Below, in pieces: positions 1-7,668 of a stretch of 46,285 bases of DNA. The position numbers and the translations under genes were made by a program. The stretch's first letter is position 1. Each line of letters starts with the position of its first letter. Origin of the DNA: a virus; IMG/VR virus record IMGVR_UViG_3300031646_000503, positions 1-46,285 of that record; one strand, written 5' to 3'. The notes beneath the pieces are model-generated. The model ran no database searches. It was not told where the DNA came from and saw only the letters and a list, made by a program, of their open reading frames with translations.

Positions 1-1155
1 AGGTTTGTAGTTTTTAGACTTCCATTCGTCTCGTAACTTTGTTAGTAAAGCACCCATGTTAGGACCAGGTTTTACATCTGCACTAATTAAGTCTTTTCCT
101 GTTACAGGAAATTCTGGTACTTGCCAACTTCTAATATGATTTGCAATAGCATCTTTGTCTTGTATTTTAGCAAGAGCATAAACAAAATATTGATGAGTTT
201 CATCAACTAAAAATTCTTCTGCACTTTGCTGTGTTAGAGGTGTATTTTTAAATTCAGTTAAAAAAGATAAAAGTTGCATTTCTGCATTTGATAGTTTCCA
301 TGCATTACCTATCGCGTCTACATCTTTTATATTACGCATAAGACTTGCTAAAGGAACAATAGGACTTTGCATTGTACTAACTTTTTCTGCTAGTGCAATA
401 TCATCTAATGGTAGATTAATATTTTTTGTAACGCCTGTTTTTTCTAAATGTACTAATATGTCTTTTACATTGTTACCTAACAGTATCTTTTGCATTTCCA
501 TCCATATACGTTCACCAGAAATTTGTGTTAAACCTTTAACATTGCTTTTTATAGCATCTAATGTATCTTTCTCCCAAGTAGGATTATTAATGCGTCCTTG
601 GAATCTAAAGTAGCGCAAAATTCTTAAATAATCTTCTTGTATACGTTGTTCCGGTTCACCTACAAATTTACTTACTTTATCTTGTAAGTCATTTGCTCCA
701 TTAAAATAATCATATACTGTACCGTCTAAATCTAATGACATAGCATTGTATGTTAAATCTCTGCGTTTAGCATCTTCTTCCCAACTACGTATAAATTCAA
801 CAGTAGCGTGTCTACCAGTATGTTCTGCGTCTGCACGTAACGTTGTAATTTCTAATTGTTCTTTATTAATTACAGCGGTAATTGTTCCGTGCTGTAATCC
901 TGTTGGAATATACTTAATATTGCCCTTTTCAAACATTTCAACCATTTCGTCTGGTGTAGCATCTGATGCTAAGTCTGTATCTTTGGGCAATTTGCCAAGC
1001 ATTAGGTCTCGAACTGCACCACCAACAATACGTAGTTCAAATCCGTTTTTATGAAAAAGGTTACCGAGTGAAACTACACCAGCAGTAAGAATTTGTTTAA
1101 ATTCGTCACTATCTAGTTTTTCTTGTGCCTCAACTAAAAATTCTAATGCTCTCAT
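1..1155 (-). CDS. cca: CCA-adding tRNA nucleotidyltransferase (3' end beyond window)
   Basis: This minus-strand frame is open for all 385 codons from ATG at 1155 to the window edge, so the C-terminus is missing. Near residues 45-75 it carries the class II poly(A) polymerase/CCA-adding signature GGAVRDLMLG followed by KDTDLASDATPDE, whose D-x-D binds the catalytic metals. Further on, RRDLTYNAMSLD and EDYLRILRYFRF are typical of the family. The enzyme adds or repairs the CCA 3' end of tRNAs. All ten tRNA-like genes found here already encode CCA, so repair of damaged phage or host tRNA ends is a plausible role. A GTAAATA late-promoter-like box ends five bases before the ATG and there is no Shine-Dalgarno (SD) sequence. 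Confidence 0.9.
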   Translation of the reverse strand, partial: MRALEFLVEAQEKLDSDEFKQILTAGVVSLGNLFHKNGFELRIVGGAVRDLMLGKLPKDTDLASDATPDEMVEMFEKGNIKYIPTGLQHGTITAVINKEQLEITTLRADAEHTGRHATVEFIRSWEEDAKRRDLTYNAMSLDLDGTVYDYFNGANDLQDKVSKFVGEPEQRIQEDYLRILRYFRFQGRINNPTWEKDTLDAIKSNVKGLTQISGERIWMEMQKILLGNNVKDILVHLEKTGVTKNINLPLDDIALAEKVSTMQSPIVPLASLMRNIKDVDAIGNAWKLSNAEMQLLSFLTEFKNTPLTQQSAEEFLVDETHQYFVYALAKIQDKDAIANHIRSWQVPEFPVTGKDLISADVKPGPNMGALLTKLRDEWKSKNYKP

Positions 1156-1160
1156 ACATA

Positions 1161-1167
1161 TATTTAC
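1161..1167 (-). promoter_or_regulatory. T4-type late promoter variant, leaderless arrangement
   Basis: On the minus strand GTAAATA is followed by five bases and then the ATG at 1155. In T4 late promoters transcription begins about six bases after the last A of TATAAATA, which here is the A of the start codon. The first base deviates from ATAAATA. Confidence 0.5.
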
Positions 1168-1188
1168 CAAGATATATATTTGTAATGA

Positions 1189-1216
1189 TTGACAAACTGT
1201 TATTTTCTGTTATTAT
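1189..1216 (+). promoter_or_regulatory. Early-type sigma-70-like promoter
   Basis: TTGACA (1189-1194), 16 bases, then TATTAT (1211-1216). It lies 27 bases before the ATG at 1243, which has an AGGAG SD. It is divergent from the minus-strand cca promoter about 25 bases away. Confidence 0.75.
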
Positions 1217-1242
1217 TATATAACATAATAAGGAGAATAACA

Positions 1243-1503
1243 ATGTCCCAAGATAATATTATACAATTAAATCCAAATAAATCTGTTTTAGATACTGATG
1301 ATTTGGATACTATTGTAGCCGAGGTAATTGATTACATTGGCGAGGTTGCTGATAACCGCAATCTTCCGTTAAATGATGAATTTGCCAGAGATATGGCTAT
1401 TGCTATGAGGTTTGTAAGAGCTGGATTTTCCCGTCAAATGGGTGCAGAAACTGACGTAATCCAGGAAGAAATGACAAAATTAGCCGATTTTATGCTAAAA
1501 TAA
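1243..1503 (+). CDS. Small acidic protein of unknown function
   Basis: An 86-residue protein starting MSQDNIIQLN. I chose ATG 1243 because AGGAG sits nine bases upstream; an upstream in-frame ATG at 1189 lies inside the promoter -35 box and is unlikely. The protein is acidic and mainly helical in character, with no recognised motif. It has its own early promoter and is followed directly by another promoter, so it is probably monocistronic. Function unknown. Confidence 0.7.
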   Translation: MSQDNIIQLNPNKSVLDTDDLDTIVAEVIDYIGEVADNRNLPLNDEFARDMAIAMRFVRAGFSRQMGAETDVIQEEMTKLADFMLK

Positions 1504-1537
1504 TTTAAAAACCCTTATATTTCAATGACTTATATGA

Positions 1538-1565
1538 TTGACAAACCAAGATATCATGCTATAAT
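1538..1565 (+). promoter_or_regulatory. Early-type sigma-70-like promoter
   Basis: TTGACA (1538-1543), 16 bases, TATAAT (1560-1565), a near-consensus promoter. The predicted start site is near 1572, giving a leader of about 20 bases to the ATG at 1593. Confidence 0.8.
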
Positions 1566-1592
1566 GTATACATAATGAGAAATGAGGGAAAT

Positions 1593-1937
1593 ATGTTTAA
1601 ATTGTTTCAGGTTCATCTTACAGATGAAGAGGTTGCCCAGGTTAATGCTACTGGACATGATTCAGTTCCTAAGCAGAAAGCCCGGTTGCAAGCCAGTGTT
1701 TTTGGTGATCCGAGCGAAGCAATTGCTGGCGGATTTTTTGAGCACGTTGCCAACATTGATGCATTGACGTTAGAGGGCGTATTCCATATTGGGAATCAAG
1801 GCCCAGAAGAGAAAATTGAACGGCTTGGCCCAATGTCCTCAACGAGCGTTGGCGATATAGTCGAAGACCCAGACGGAAAACAGTGGGTAGTTGCTAAGTG
1901 TGGTTTCGATCCAATTGAGGAGAAAATAGTATGTTAG
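1593..1937 (+). CDS. Conserved-looking small protein, unknown function
   Basis: A 114-residue protein beginning MFKLFQVHLTDEEV. ATG 1593 follows a GAGGG SD; the in-frame ATG at 1575 would sit only about three bases after the predicted transcription start. The C-terminal part (VGDIVEDPDGKQWVVAKCGF) looks like a small beta domain. First gene of a run whose members overlap by a few bases (1931, 2082, 2233, 2492), which suggests one operon from the promoter at 1538. Function unknown. Confidence 0.7.
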   Translation: MFKLFQVHLTDEEVAQVNATGHDSVPKQKARLQASVFGDPSEAIAGGFFEHVANIDALTLEGVFHIGNQGPEEKIERLGPMSSTSVGDIVEDPDGKQWVVAKCGFDPIEEKIVC

Positions 1938-2071
1938 AGATTTTGTTGTTTTTAATACTGCTAGTTTTAGTAGTTGCATTTTTGCCAAATATCGCAAAAT
2001 TTATTGTATCGTTAATATTGATATCATGTGCAATAATTGGCTTAATAGTTCTTGTTAGTGTTTTTATTTAA
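1931..2071 (+). CDS. Small hydrophobic membrane protein
   Basis: A 46-residue protein made almost entirely of two hydrophobic stretches (about residues 3-18 and 22-45) separated by PNIAK, so two membrane segments are likely. Its ATG overlaps the end of the previous gene (ATGTTAG), a sign of translational coupling. Too short to assign; small phage membrane proteins of this kind may affect the host envelope. Confidence 0.6.
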   Translation: MLEILLFLILLVLVVAFLPNIAKFIVSLILISCAIIGLIVLVSVFI

Positions 2072-2081
2072 GGAGTCTAAC

Positions 2082-2240
2082 ATGATTAGATTTATTGCAG
2101 GTTTGTTCTTGTGTATGGGTGCCGTTGGCGGCCTTGAACAGGATACAATGACGTTCGCCCAGTTCTTTATGTTTGCTGGTATTGGTTTAGGCTTAATGTT
2201 TTGGGCAGTGCCAACGTTGGCCGCACAAGCCAGTGACTAA
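2082..2240 (+). CDS. Small membrane protein, unknown function
   Basis: A 52-residue protein starting at ATG 2082, chosen because AGGAG lies just upstream; a longer in-frame start at 2052 lies inside the preceding gene and lacks an SD. It has a hydrophobic N-terminal stretch (residues 3-17) and a second one around residues 26-47. Its stop overlaps the GTG start of the next gene. Function unknown. Confidence 0.6.
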   Translation: MIRFIAGLFLCMGAVGGLEQDTMTFAQFFMFAGIGLGLMFWAVPTLAAQASD

Positions 2241-2490
2241 CGAAATTAATTTTGTCCATCCGAGCATTTCTGATAAAGATATAGAACTGTTTGGTTTTGA
2301 TGATATTGAAAATGTTCCGATTCAGGAGCATTGGATCATGGCCCATATTATGGTTGAGGCAGGCCTATTTACTAGTATAAGCAATGCTCGCAAAAATGGT
2401 TGGAACACGCCTATACCAAAAGGCTTCTGGCAGAAAAAAGTTGGCAAGATGAGAAAGTTGATAAGTATACTAAATGAGTTGGAAGGATAG
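2233..2490 (+). CDS. Unknown protein with weak S4-like pattern
   Basis: An 85-residue protein with a GTG start that overlaps the stop of the previous gene (GTGACTAA). The segment AHIMVEAGLFTSISNARKN faintly recalls the S4 RNA-binding motif (VEAGLxxSxxxAR) seen in tyrosyl-tRNA synthetase and ribosomal S4, but the match is short and the rest is not recognisable. It lies between small membrane proteins and the HD hydrolase in one apparent operon. S4-type RNA binding is only a suggestion. Confidence 0.5.
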   Translation: MTNEINFVHPSISDKDIELFGFDDIENVPIQEHWIMAHIMVEAGLFTSISNARKNGWNTPIPKGFWQKKVGKMRKLISILNELEG

Positions 2491-2491
2491 T

Positions 2492-3046
2492 ATGCGAATT
2501 ATAGAGGTAGATCAAGAGAACGTGGTTAATAAGGCTTTGGCGTTTGCTAAAGATGCCCACGAATCCATCGGCCAGAAACGAAAGTACACTGGCGAGGATT
2601 ACATTGTCCATCCAATAGAAGTTTCACAGATTGTTAAATCGGTTGGCGGATCCGAAGCAATGCAAGCGGCCGCCCTTTTGCACGATACCGTTGAAGACAC
2701 AAATGTCACGAATGCGGAAATTGTTGAGCATTTCGGTCCTGCGATCGCTAAACTAGTAAATGAACTAACTGATATAAGTAAACTCGAAGATGGAAATCGA
2801 GCCCTTAGGAAAGAAATGGACAGAGAGCATTCTGCTAGTGCTAGTGCTGATGCACAAACGGTAAAATTGGCTGATTTGATCAGCAACAGCAAAAGCATCG
2901 TAAAACACGATCCAAATTTTGCTAAAGTTTATATTAGAGAAAAAGAGGCTCTTTTGCAGGTGCTAGATAAGGGCAATTCTCGTTTACACGCAATCGCGAC
3001 GAAACAAGTTGCAGATGCGAAAGAAACCCTAAAAATATCAGGGTAA
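2492..3046 (+). CDS. HD-domain (p)ppGpp hydrolase-like protein (MESH1/SpoT type)
   Basis: A 184-residue protein; ATG 2492 is chosen because of the GGAAGGA SD, although an ATG at 2474 is also in frame. It has the metal-binding set of RelA/SpoT hydrolase and MESH1 domains: H40, H64-D65 in ALLHDTVEDT, and D128 in VKLADLISN. The family removes the 3' pyrophosphate of (p)ppGpp. There is no synthetase, TGS or ACT domain, so it would be a stand-alone hydrolase. The phage also encodes MazG (26.2 kb), and both could lower host alarmone levels. Substrate is inferred from the motifs. Confidence 0.82.
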   Translation: MRIIEVDQENVVNKALAFAKDAHESIGQKRKYTGEDYIVHPIEVSQIVKSVGGSEAMQAAALLHDTVEDTNVTNAEIVEHFGPAIAKLVNELTDISKLEDGNRALRKEMDREHSASASADAQTVKLADLISNSKSIVKHDPNFAKVYIREKEALLQVLDKGNSRLHAIATKQVADAKETLKISG

Positions 3047-3111
3047 TCTGTTGTATTTTTGCAACAATCCAAGAAATCTTGCATTTAACCGTCAAAATAG
3101 CCCAGTTAAGG

Positions 3112-3139
3112 TTGACAGATCACCCAGATGTGTTATTAT
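3112..3139 (+). promoter_or_regulatory. Early-type sigma-70-like promoter
   Basis: TTGACA (3112-3117), 16 bases, TATTAT (3134-3139), in the intergenic gap before the AAA+ ATPase gene. Confidence 0.7.
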
Positions 3140-3194
3140 TATACTATAGTTAATGAGAACTATTTAATTCACCAACCAACCGAAAGGTAATTAT

Positions 3195-4238
3195 ATGTCC
3201 GCTCAAATGGTAAAGGTTTTTGGAGAGTATCGTAACACTCCAATTGAGGGTGTAGTTTTTCCTCTTACAAAAGGTTTCACAGAAGGCAAGAAGCATAATT
3301 TCATCACTGTTGATGGAACGCCGGTTGCTGGATTTCCCAATCGCTTTATTCGAGTCAGGGTTGCTGACAAAAACGCTTTTTCGTTTGTTGGTAAAGACGT
3401 ACCTGCTGGTACAGTAGACCCAACTCTAGTTTCAAAAGAAACCGAAGCAGAAGCAATTGAACGAATTCGTGAGCGTTTCGAAATTCTAAATGAGATGACC
3501 GAAGCAACAATGGAAGGTACCGTACGAGGTATGGTTGTAACAGGCCCTCCGGGTGTTGGTAAGTCATTTGGTGTCGAAAGTACGCTCGAGAAGCATCACA
3601 CTTTTAATAAACTTGCTGGCAAGAAGGCCAAGTATGAGGTTATTAAAGGAGCAATGACTCCGTTGGGCCTTTATGCTCTATTATTTAAGAACAGTGATCC
3701 GGGCATGGTGCTGGTACTTGATGATTGTGACACAGTTCTTTGGGACGAGTTGTCACTAAACATCCTTAAGGGTGCGTTGGATTCAGGTAAGCATCGTAGG
3801 ATTTATTGGAACGCTGATTCATCTAAATTGCGGAATGAAGGTATTCCGGATCATTTTGAGTTTAAGGGTTCGATTATCTTTATTTCAAACTTGAAGTTCG
3901 ATGCTCATATGAAGGGCAACCGGATGGGCAAAATCAAAGATCATTTAGAAGCAATTATTTCTAGGTGTCATTATTTGGATCTAACATTGGATACAATGCA
4001 AGACAAGATGCTTCGTATTCATCAGATTGTTGGTGACGGGATGCTGGATGATCATAAACTTTCCGACGACGAAGAAAAAATGATTGTTAAGTACATCGAA
4101 GATAATAAGGAAAAACTGCGCGAAGTGTCATTGCGAATGGTACTCAAAATTGCAGACTTGTTTAAAATGGCTCCTAACAATGAGAAGTGGAAGCGTCTAG
4201 CAGAAACGACTTGCATGGTTAGGAAGATTATGAGTTAA
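3195..4238 (+). CDS. AAA+ ATPase
   Basis: A 347-residue protein with Walker A GPPGVGKS (residues 117-124) and Walker B VLDDCD (174-179). A sensor-1-like asparagine follows in IIFISNLKFD, and arginines in IISRCHYLDL may be fingers. The first 110 residues are unrelated to the ATPase core. It does not resemble T4 gp44 clamp loader closely; the domain plan is that of a single AAA+ module acting on protein or nucleic acid. SD AAAGG lies upstream. It has its own promoter and a terminator immediately after, so it forms a separate transcription unit. Substrate unknown. Confidence 0.85.
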   Translation: MSAQMVKVFGEYRNTPIEGVVFPLTKGFTEGKKHNFITVDGTPVAGFPNRFIRVRVADKNAFSFVGKDVPAGTVDPTLVSKETEAEAIERIRERFEILNEMTEATMEGTVRGMVVTGPPGVGKSFGVESTLEKHHTFNKLAGKKAKYEVIKGAMTPLGLYALLFKNSDPGMVLVLDDCDTVLWDELSLNILKGALDSGKHRRIYWNADSSKLRNEGIPDHFEFKGSIIFISNLKFDAHMKGNRMGKIKDHLEAIISRCHYLDLTLDTMQDKMLRIHQIVGDGMLDDHKLSDDEEKMIVKYIEDNKEKLREVSLRMVLKIADLFKMAPNNEKWKRLAETTCMVRKIMS

Positions 4239-4257
4239 CTTGCCGAGCGGGCAGGTG

Positions 4258-4288
4258 GGGGTCGGTCTCATTGCCGGCCCCTTTTTTT
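4258..4288 (+). terminator. Rho-independent terminator
   Basis: Stem GGGGTCGG (4258-4265) pairs with CCGGCCCC (4274-4281) with one G-U pair, followed by seven T. It closes the AAA+ ATPase unit. Confidence 0.9.
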
Positions 4289-4291
4289 AAC

Positions 4292-4320
4292 TTGACATTA
4301 AGGGCAATTTCATATAAACT
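4292..4320 (+). promoter_or_regulatory. Early-type promoter, possibly leaderless
   Basis: TTGACA (4292-4297), 17 bases, TAAACT (4315-4320), then seven bases to the ATG at 4328. There is no SD, so the transcript would start at or next to the start codon. Confidence 0.6.
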
Positions 4321-4327
4321 TACTGTA

Positions 4328-4510
4328 ATGGAAAAAGTAATAGTTTATACAAGTTCGAATAGTATTTCTTGTATAGGAGAGGACAATGTGGGTTCTCATC
4401 CTATTGTTTATTATCGTGTAAGCAAAAAATCACCGGAAGCAATATGTGGATATTGTGGTGTAATATTTAGGTACGACAAAGATGCCGACAGCAAAACTCG
4501 TTATCCGTGA
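4328..4510 (+). CDS. Zinc-finger protein of the zf-CHCC (NDUFS6-like) type
   Basis: A 60-residue protein. C15-x8-H24-x15-C40-x2-C43, embedded in CIGEDNVGSHPIVYYR and AICGYCGVIF, matches the zf-CHCC zinc finger of the complex I subunit NDUFS6 and its short alphaproteobacterial relatives. The ATG at 4328 is the first after the promoter; an in-frame ATG at 4271 lies inside the terminator hairpin and is rejected. It overlaps uvsW by 29 bases. In cells the family helps assemble respiratory complex I. Its role in a phage is unknown: modifying host respiration or simple zinc-ribbon DNA/RNA binding are possibilities. Confidence 0.75.
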   Translation: MEKVIVYTSSNSISCIGEDNVGSHPIVYYRVSKKSPEAICGYCGVIFRYDKDADSKTRYP

Positions 4511-5936
4511 CGAAGTAAACATTAAATTTGAAAACGTTGACCCGTCTACGAGGCGTAAGTTATCAGCGGCCGTCAAGTTTATGCTACCATATGCATACCA
4601 TATGCCTGCGTATAAGTTAGGACGCTGGGATGGTATGATACGTTTCTGCGATGTAGGTGGTAGGACATACCTTAATTTGTTAGATACATTGCTACCAATA
4701 CTACAGCAATCGGGATACGAATTAGACATAGAGGATCATAGGCAACAATGGAATTTTAAGTTTGATCAAATTGATGAGAATGTATTAAGTGATATTACGT
4801 GGCCTAAGGGGCATGTTAATGAGGGAGAGGCTATTGTTCTACGAGACTACCAAGTAGATGTTGTTAATAACTCGCTGTCACACTTACAAAGCCTACAAGA
4901 GGTTGCTACAGGTGCTGGCAAAACGATTATAACTGCTACGCTAAGTAAGTTAGTAGGAGAATACGGGCGTAGCATTGTTATAGTACCTAACAAGAGTTTA
5001 GTAACGCAGACAGAAGAGGATTATATTAATATTGGCCTCGACGTGGGTGTATTTTATGGTGATCGTAAAGAGTTTGGCCGCCAACATACTATTTGTACAT
5101 GGCAATCTTTGAATGTTCTACTTAAAAAGAGCAAAAAGAAAACAGCCGGAATTGATATACAACAATTTATTGAAGGCGTTGTATGTGTAATGGTAGATGA
5201 AGTACATCAAGCAAAAGCAGATGTGCTAAAAGAATTACTTACAGGCGTCTTTGCAAATATTCCTATTCGTTGGGGACTAACAGGTACAATACCAAAAGAG
5301 GATTACGAGTTCTGTAGTCTTAAAGCAAGTTTGGGCGAGGTAATTAATTCTATTAGTGCCCACGAATTGCAAGAAAGAGGTGTGCTGAGTAATTGTGAAG
5401 TTAAGGTATTGCAGTTAAAAGACGATGTTGAGTATCCAAATTATCCAAGTGAATTAAAATATTTGGTATCTGATCCTAAGCGTATTGATTATCTTTCTGG
5501 TGTAATAGGTGATATTGCAGAAACAGGAAATACTTTAGTCTTAATTGGACAAATTAAAACTGGAGAAATGTTAATTGAACGATTACCAAAGGCTGTATTT
5601 GTAAGAGGAGCGACTAAAAATGAAGACCGTAAAGAAACTTATGACGAAGTTGCAACAAGCGATACGAAACTTATTGTTGCAACCTACGGCGTGGCCTCTG
5701 TGGGAATCAATATTCCTAGGATTTTTAATCTTGTTCTTATTGAGCCCGGTAAGTCATTTGTAAGAGTTATTCAAAGTATAGGTAGAGGCATACGTAAAGC
5801 ACACGATAAAAACTTTGTGCAGATATGGGATGTTACTAGCAATTGTAAATATAGTAAAAGGCATCTAACGACACGTAAAAAGTATTATAGAGAAGCACAG
5901 TATCCGTTTGATATTGAAAAAGTGTCATTTAAATGA
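4482..5936 (+). CDS. uvsW: UvsW-like SF2 DNA/RNA-DNA helicase
   Basis: A 484-residue superfamily 2 helicase. Motif I ATGAGKT is at residues 132-138, motif II DEVH at 229-232, motif III-like LTGTI follows, and motif VI is QSIGRGIR near the C-terminus. An N-terminal region of about 110 residues precedes the helicase core, as in T4 UvsW. In T4, UvsW unwinds R-loops and branched DNA, reverses forks and helps switch from origin- to recombination-dependent replication. The start overlaps the zinc-finger gene. It anchors the replication block. Confidence 0.93.
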   Translation: MPTAKLVIRDEVNIKFENVDPSTRRKLSAAVKFMLPYAYHMPAYKLGRWDGMIRFCDVGGRTYLNLLDTLLPILQQSGYELDIEDHRQQWNFKFDQIDENVLSDITWPKGHVNEGEAIVLRDYQVDVVNNSLSHLQSLQEVATGAGKTIITATLSKLVGEYGRSIVIVPNKSLVTQTEEDYINIGLDVGVFYGDRKEFGRQHTICTWQSLNVLLKKSKKKTAGIDIQQFIEGVVCVMVDEVHQAKADVLKELLTGVFANIPIRWGLTGTIPKEDYEFCSLKASLGEVINSISAHELQERGVLSNCEVKVLQLKDDVEYPNYPSELKYLVSDPKRIDYLSGVIGDIAETGNTLVLIGQIKTGEMLIERLPKAVFVRGATKNEDRKETYDEVATSDTKLIVATYGVASVGINIPRIFNLVLIEPGKSFVRVIQSIGRGIRKAHDKNFVQIWDVTSNCKYSKRHLTTRKKYYREAQYPFDIEKVSFK

Positions 5937-5965
5937 TTGCACTTTTAAAAAAAAGATGTTATAAT
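5937..5965 (+). promoter_or_regulatory. Early-type sigma-70-like promoter
   Basis: TTGCAC (5937-5942), 17 bases, TATAAT (5960-5965). Overlaps the uvsW stop region and serves the gene at 5986, which has an AGGAAGAG SD. Confidence 0.7.
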
Positions 5966-5985
5966 AACAATCGTAGGAAGAGTGT

Positions 5986-6489
5986 ATGCAAATATTAACA
6001 GTAGAAAATGAACCGTATAGTTTAAATAATTTACCTGACGAAATTGACGATGTAAGATATTGTGTTCTCGATGTAACAGACCCAACATTTATTGATTACT
6101 ATTTCTTACCTTTGATATTTTTGGAGAGTTTTAGTTCTCCGGCAGTAGTTTTACAGATCGGCGAGTTTCAAATTCAAATGCCGTTAGATTGGAATATTTT
6201 AGTAGGCGATCCAGGCCAAGGAATGTTAGAAGTATTACCTTTAACAAATTTAAATGATAGAGGTTTTGAAACGTTATTATACAACCCATTGAAAGGATAT
6301 ATGCCTACTTGGGCACCTGTACAAATCGTAAACGTGTTTGTTGAACTTAAATGGTATTTTCCAAAATTAAAATTTGGCCATTTATTAGCAATGCCATTGC
6401 AAAATAAGTTTAATCCATTATGTGCATTTTTTATAAAAGAAACAAACAAAATTCCAGATCAAATTGACATCGGTGATGTAATAACATGA
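5986..6489 (+). CDS. Phage protein of unknown function
   Basis: A 167-residue protein beginning MQILTVENEPYSLNN, preceded by AGGAAGAG. It is rich in aromatic and hydrophobic residues with segments such as LPLIFLESFSSPAVV, but no clear membrane segment. It sits directly after uvsW under its own promoter and before a run of overlapping replication-associated genes, so a role in DNA metabolism or its regulation is a guess from position only. Confidence 0.6.
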   Translation: MQILTVENEPYSLNNLPDEIDDVRYCVLDVTDPTFIDYYFLPLIFLESFSSPAVVLQIGEFQIQMPLDWNILVGDPGQGMLEVLPLTNLNDRGFETLLYNPLKGYMPTWAPVQIVNVFVELKWYFPKLKFGHLLAMPLQNKFNPLCAFFIKETNKIPDQIDIGDVIT

Positions 6490-6503
6490 AGAAATAATTG
6501 ACA

Positions 6504-6989
6504 ATGAAAGTTGATATGTTTAAAGACATACTTCCTGCAATTAATAAGGGAGATAGAAATTTTTATAATAAGTTGCCTCCTGAAATGAAGAAAAGCAGTC
6601 AAGTAAATTTTTGGATGATACATCGTTGGGCAACGTGTACACACCGAAACAAAGAACATTATCTAATGTTTATTAATGAACTATGTAATGATCATTACAG
6701 CGATATAAGTAACCATCCAGAGTTGCAATGGTTGTTATTAAGTGTAATAGGCATCGGTCCTGAAAAATATTTTGGACAATGGGTTGGAACCCCAAATAGT
6801 AGAACTAAGGAAAACGCTATCGATAAATTTCTATTAGATGTATATCCAACTATAAACGATGAAGAATTAACTTTGTTAAAGGAAATGAACACAAAAGATG
6901 ACCTCCAAGACCTTGCCTGTAAACTCGGATACAACGACAAGCAAATTTCTGATATCTTTAATGACAAACGTAGAAGTAAAAAGAAGTAA
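6504..6989 (+). CDS. Unknown protein, possibly gp62-like clamp-loader small subunit
   Basis: About 161 residues from ATG 6504 (TTG 6498 and ATG 6516 are alternatives; no clear SD). Size, helical character and the order of blocks FWMIHRWATC, YLMFINELCND, LQWLLLSVIG and YFGQWV recall the small clamp-loader subunits (gp62) of T4-like marine phages, which I know only loosely. No gp44 partner is visible in the window. The C-terminus is strongly basic (DKRRSKKK). It overlaps the next gene. The assignment is tentative. Confidence 0.4.
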   Translation: MKVDMFKDILPAINKGDRNFYNKLPPEMKKSSQVNFWMIHRWATCTHRNKEHYLMFINELCNDHYSDISNHPELQWLLLSVIGIGPEKYFGQWVGTPNSRTKENAIDKFLLDVYPTINDEELTLLKEMNTKDDLQDLACKLGYNDKQISDIFNDKRRSKKK

Positions 6990-7668
6990 CGGATTTAAAT
7001 GTAAATTTTGTAACCGAGAATTTAAAAGTGTTAAAACTCTCGGTAACCATACCTGTGAACAAAAACGAAGGCACATGGGCCAGGATGAAAAGTATGTGCA
7101 ATTAGGATTTAGAGCGTTTCAGCGTTTTCATCATTTAAATTCAACTGCGGTTAGACCAAAAGATAAACCGTTTGATGAGTTTCGCAAATCACAATTTTAT
7201 TTAGGATTTACAAAATTTGGAAAGTTTGCACAAGACGCAAATTGTTTAGATTTTGAAGTATTTGTCGATTGGCTTATTAAGCATGAAGTTAAAATGGATG
7301 ATTGGGCCAAAGATGCCGCATACGAATTATATGTAAGAGATCATTCTAAAAGAGAAAGTGCAGATGTTGCAATGGAACGTAGTATTAAGTTTATGCAAAA
7401 ATGGGCAGAACAATCTGGAAAACTATGGTATTATTTTTTTAGAGAAGTAAATCCAAATTTATTTACATACTGGATTAGGACAGGAAGAATTTCACCATGG
7501 GTTGTATTTAATTGTCAAAGTGGTACGAGTATGTTAGGACAACTTAATGATGAACAAATGTCATTAGTAGCAGATGCATTAGATCCCGGAACGTGGAGTC
7601 ATAAATTTCAAAATGATCCAAACGAAGTTGAATTTGTACAAAAAGTTTTAACAGAGGCCGGCCTATGA
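6961..7668 (+). CDS. Zinc-finger protein of unknown function
   Basis: A 235-residue protein from ATG 6961, inside the end of the previous gene; an earlier in-frame ATG at 6898 would overlap by 92 bases. A C2H2/C2HC-like zinc finger lies at the N-terminus (C14, C17, H30, then C32 or H38, in CKFCNREFKSVKTLGNHTC). The remainder is helical and rich in W, F and Y with no known motif. The last bases overlap the DnaE-like gene (ATGA), suggesting coupled translation. DNA binding in replication or late transcription is plausible but unproven. Confidence 0.6.
   Translation: MTNVEVKRSNGFKCKFCNREFKSVKTLGNHTCEQKRRHMGQDEKYVQLGFRAFQRFHHLNSTAVRPKDKPFDEFRKSQFYLGFTKFGKFAQDANCLDFEVFVDWLIKHEVKMDDWAKDAAYELYVRDHSKRESADVAMERSIKFMQKWAEQSGKLWYYFFREVNPNLFTYWIRTGRISPWVVFNCQSGTSMLGQLNDEQMSLVADALDPGTWSHKFQNDPNEVEFVQKVLTEAGL

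Noticed and set aside
746-1054. A 102-codon plus-strand frame inside the left-edge gene
   Set aside because: The minus strand here encodes clear CCA-adding enzyme motifs; the plus frame has no SD and low-complexity content.
3048-3066. Short inverted repeat TGTTG...CAACA after the HD hydrolase gene as a terminator
   Set aside because: Only five pairs and no T-tract after it.
6498-6503. TTGACA at the start of the gp62-like gene as a promoter
   Set aside because: No -10-like sequence at the right distance; it probably reflects the TTG/ATG start area only.
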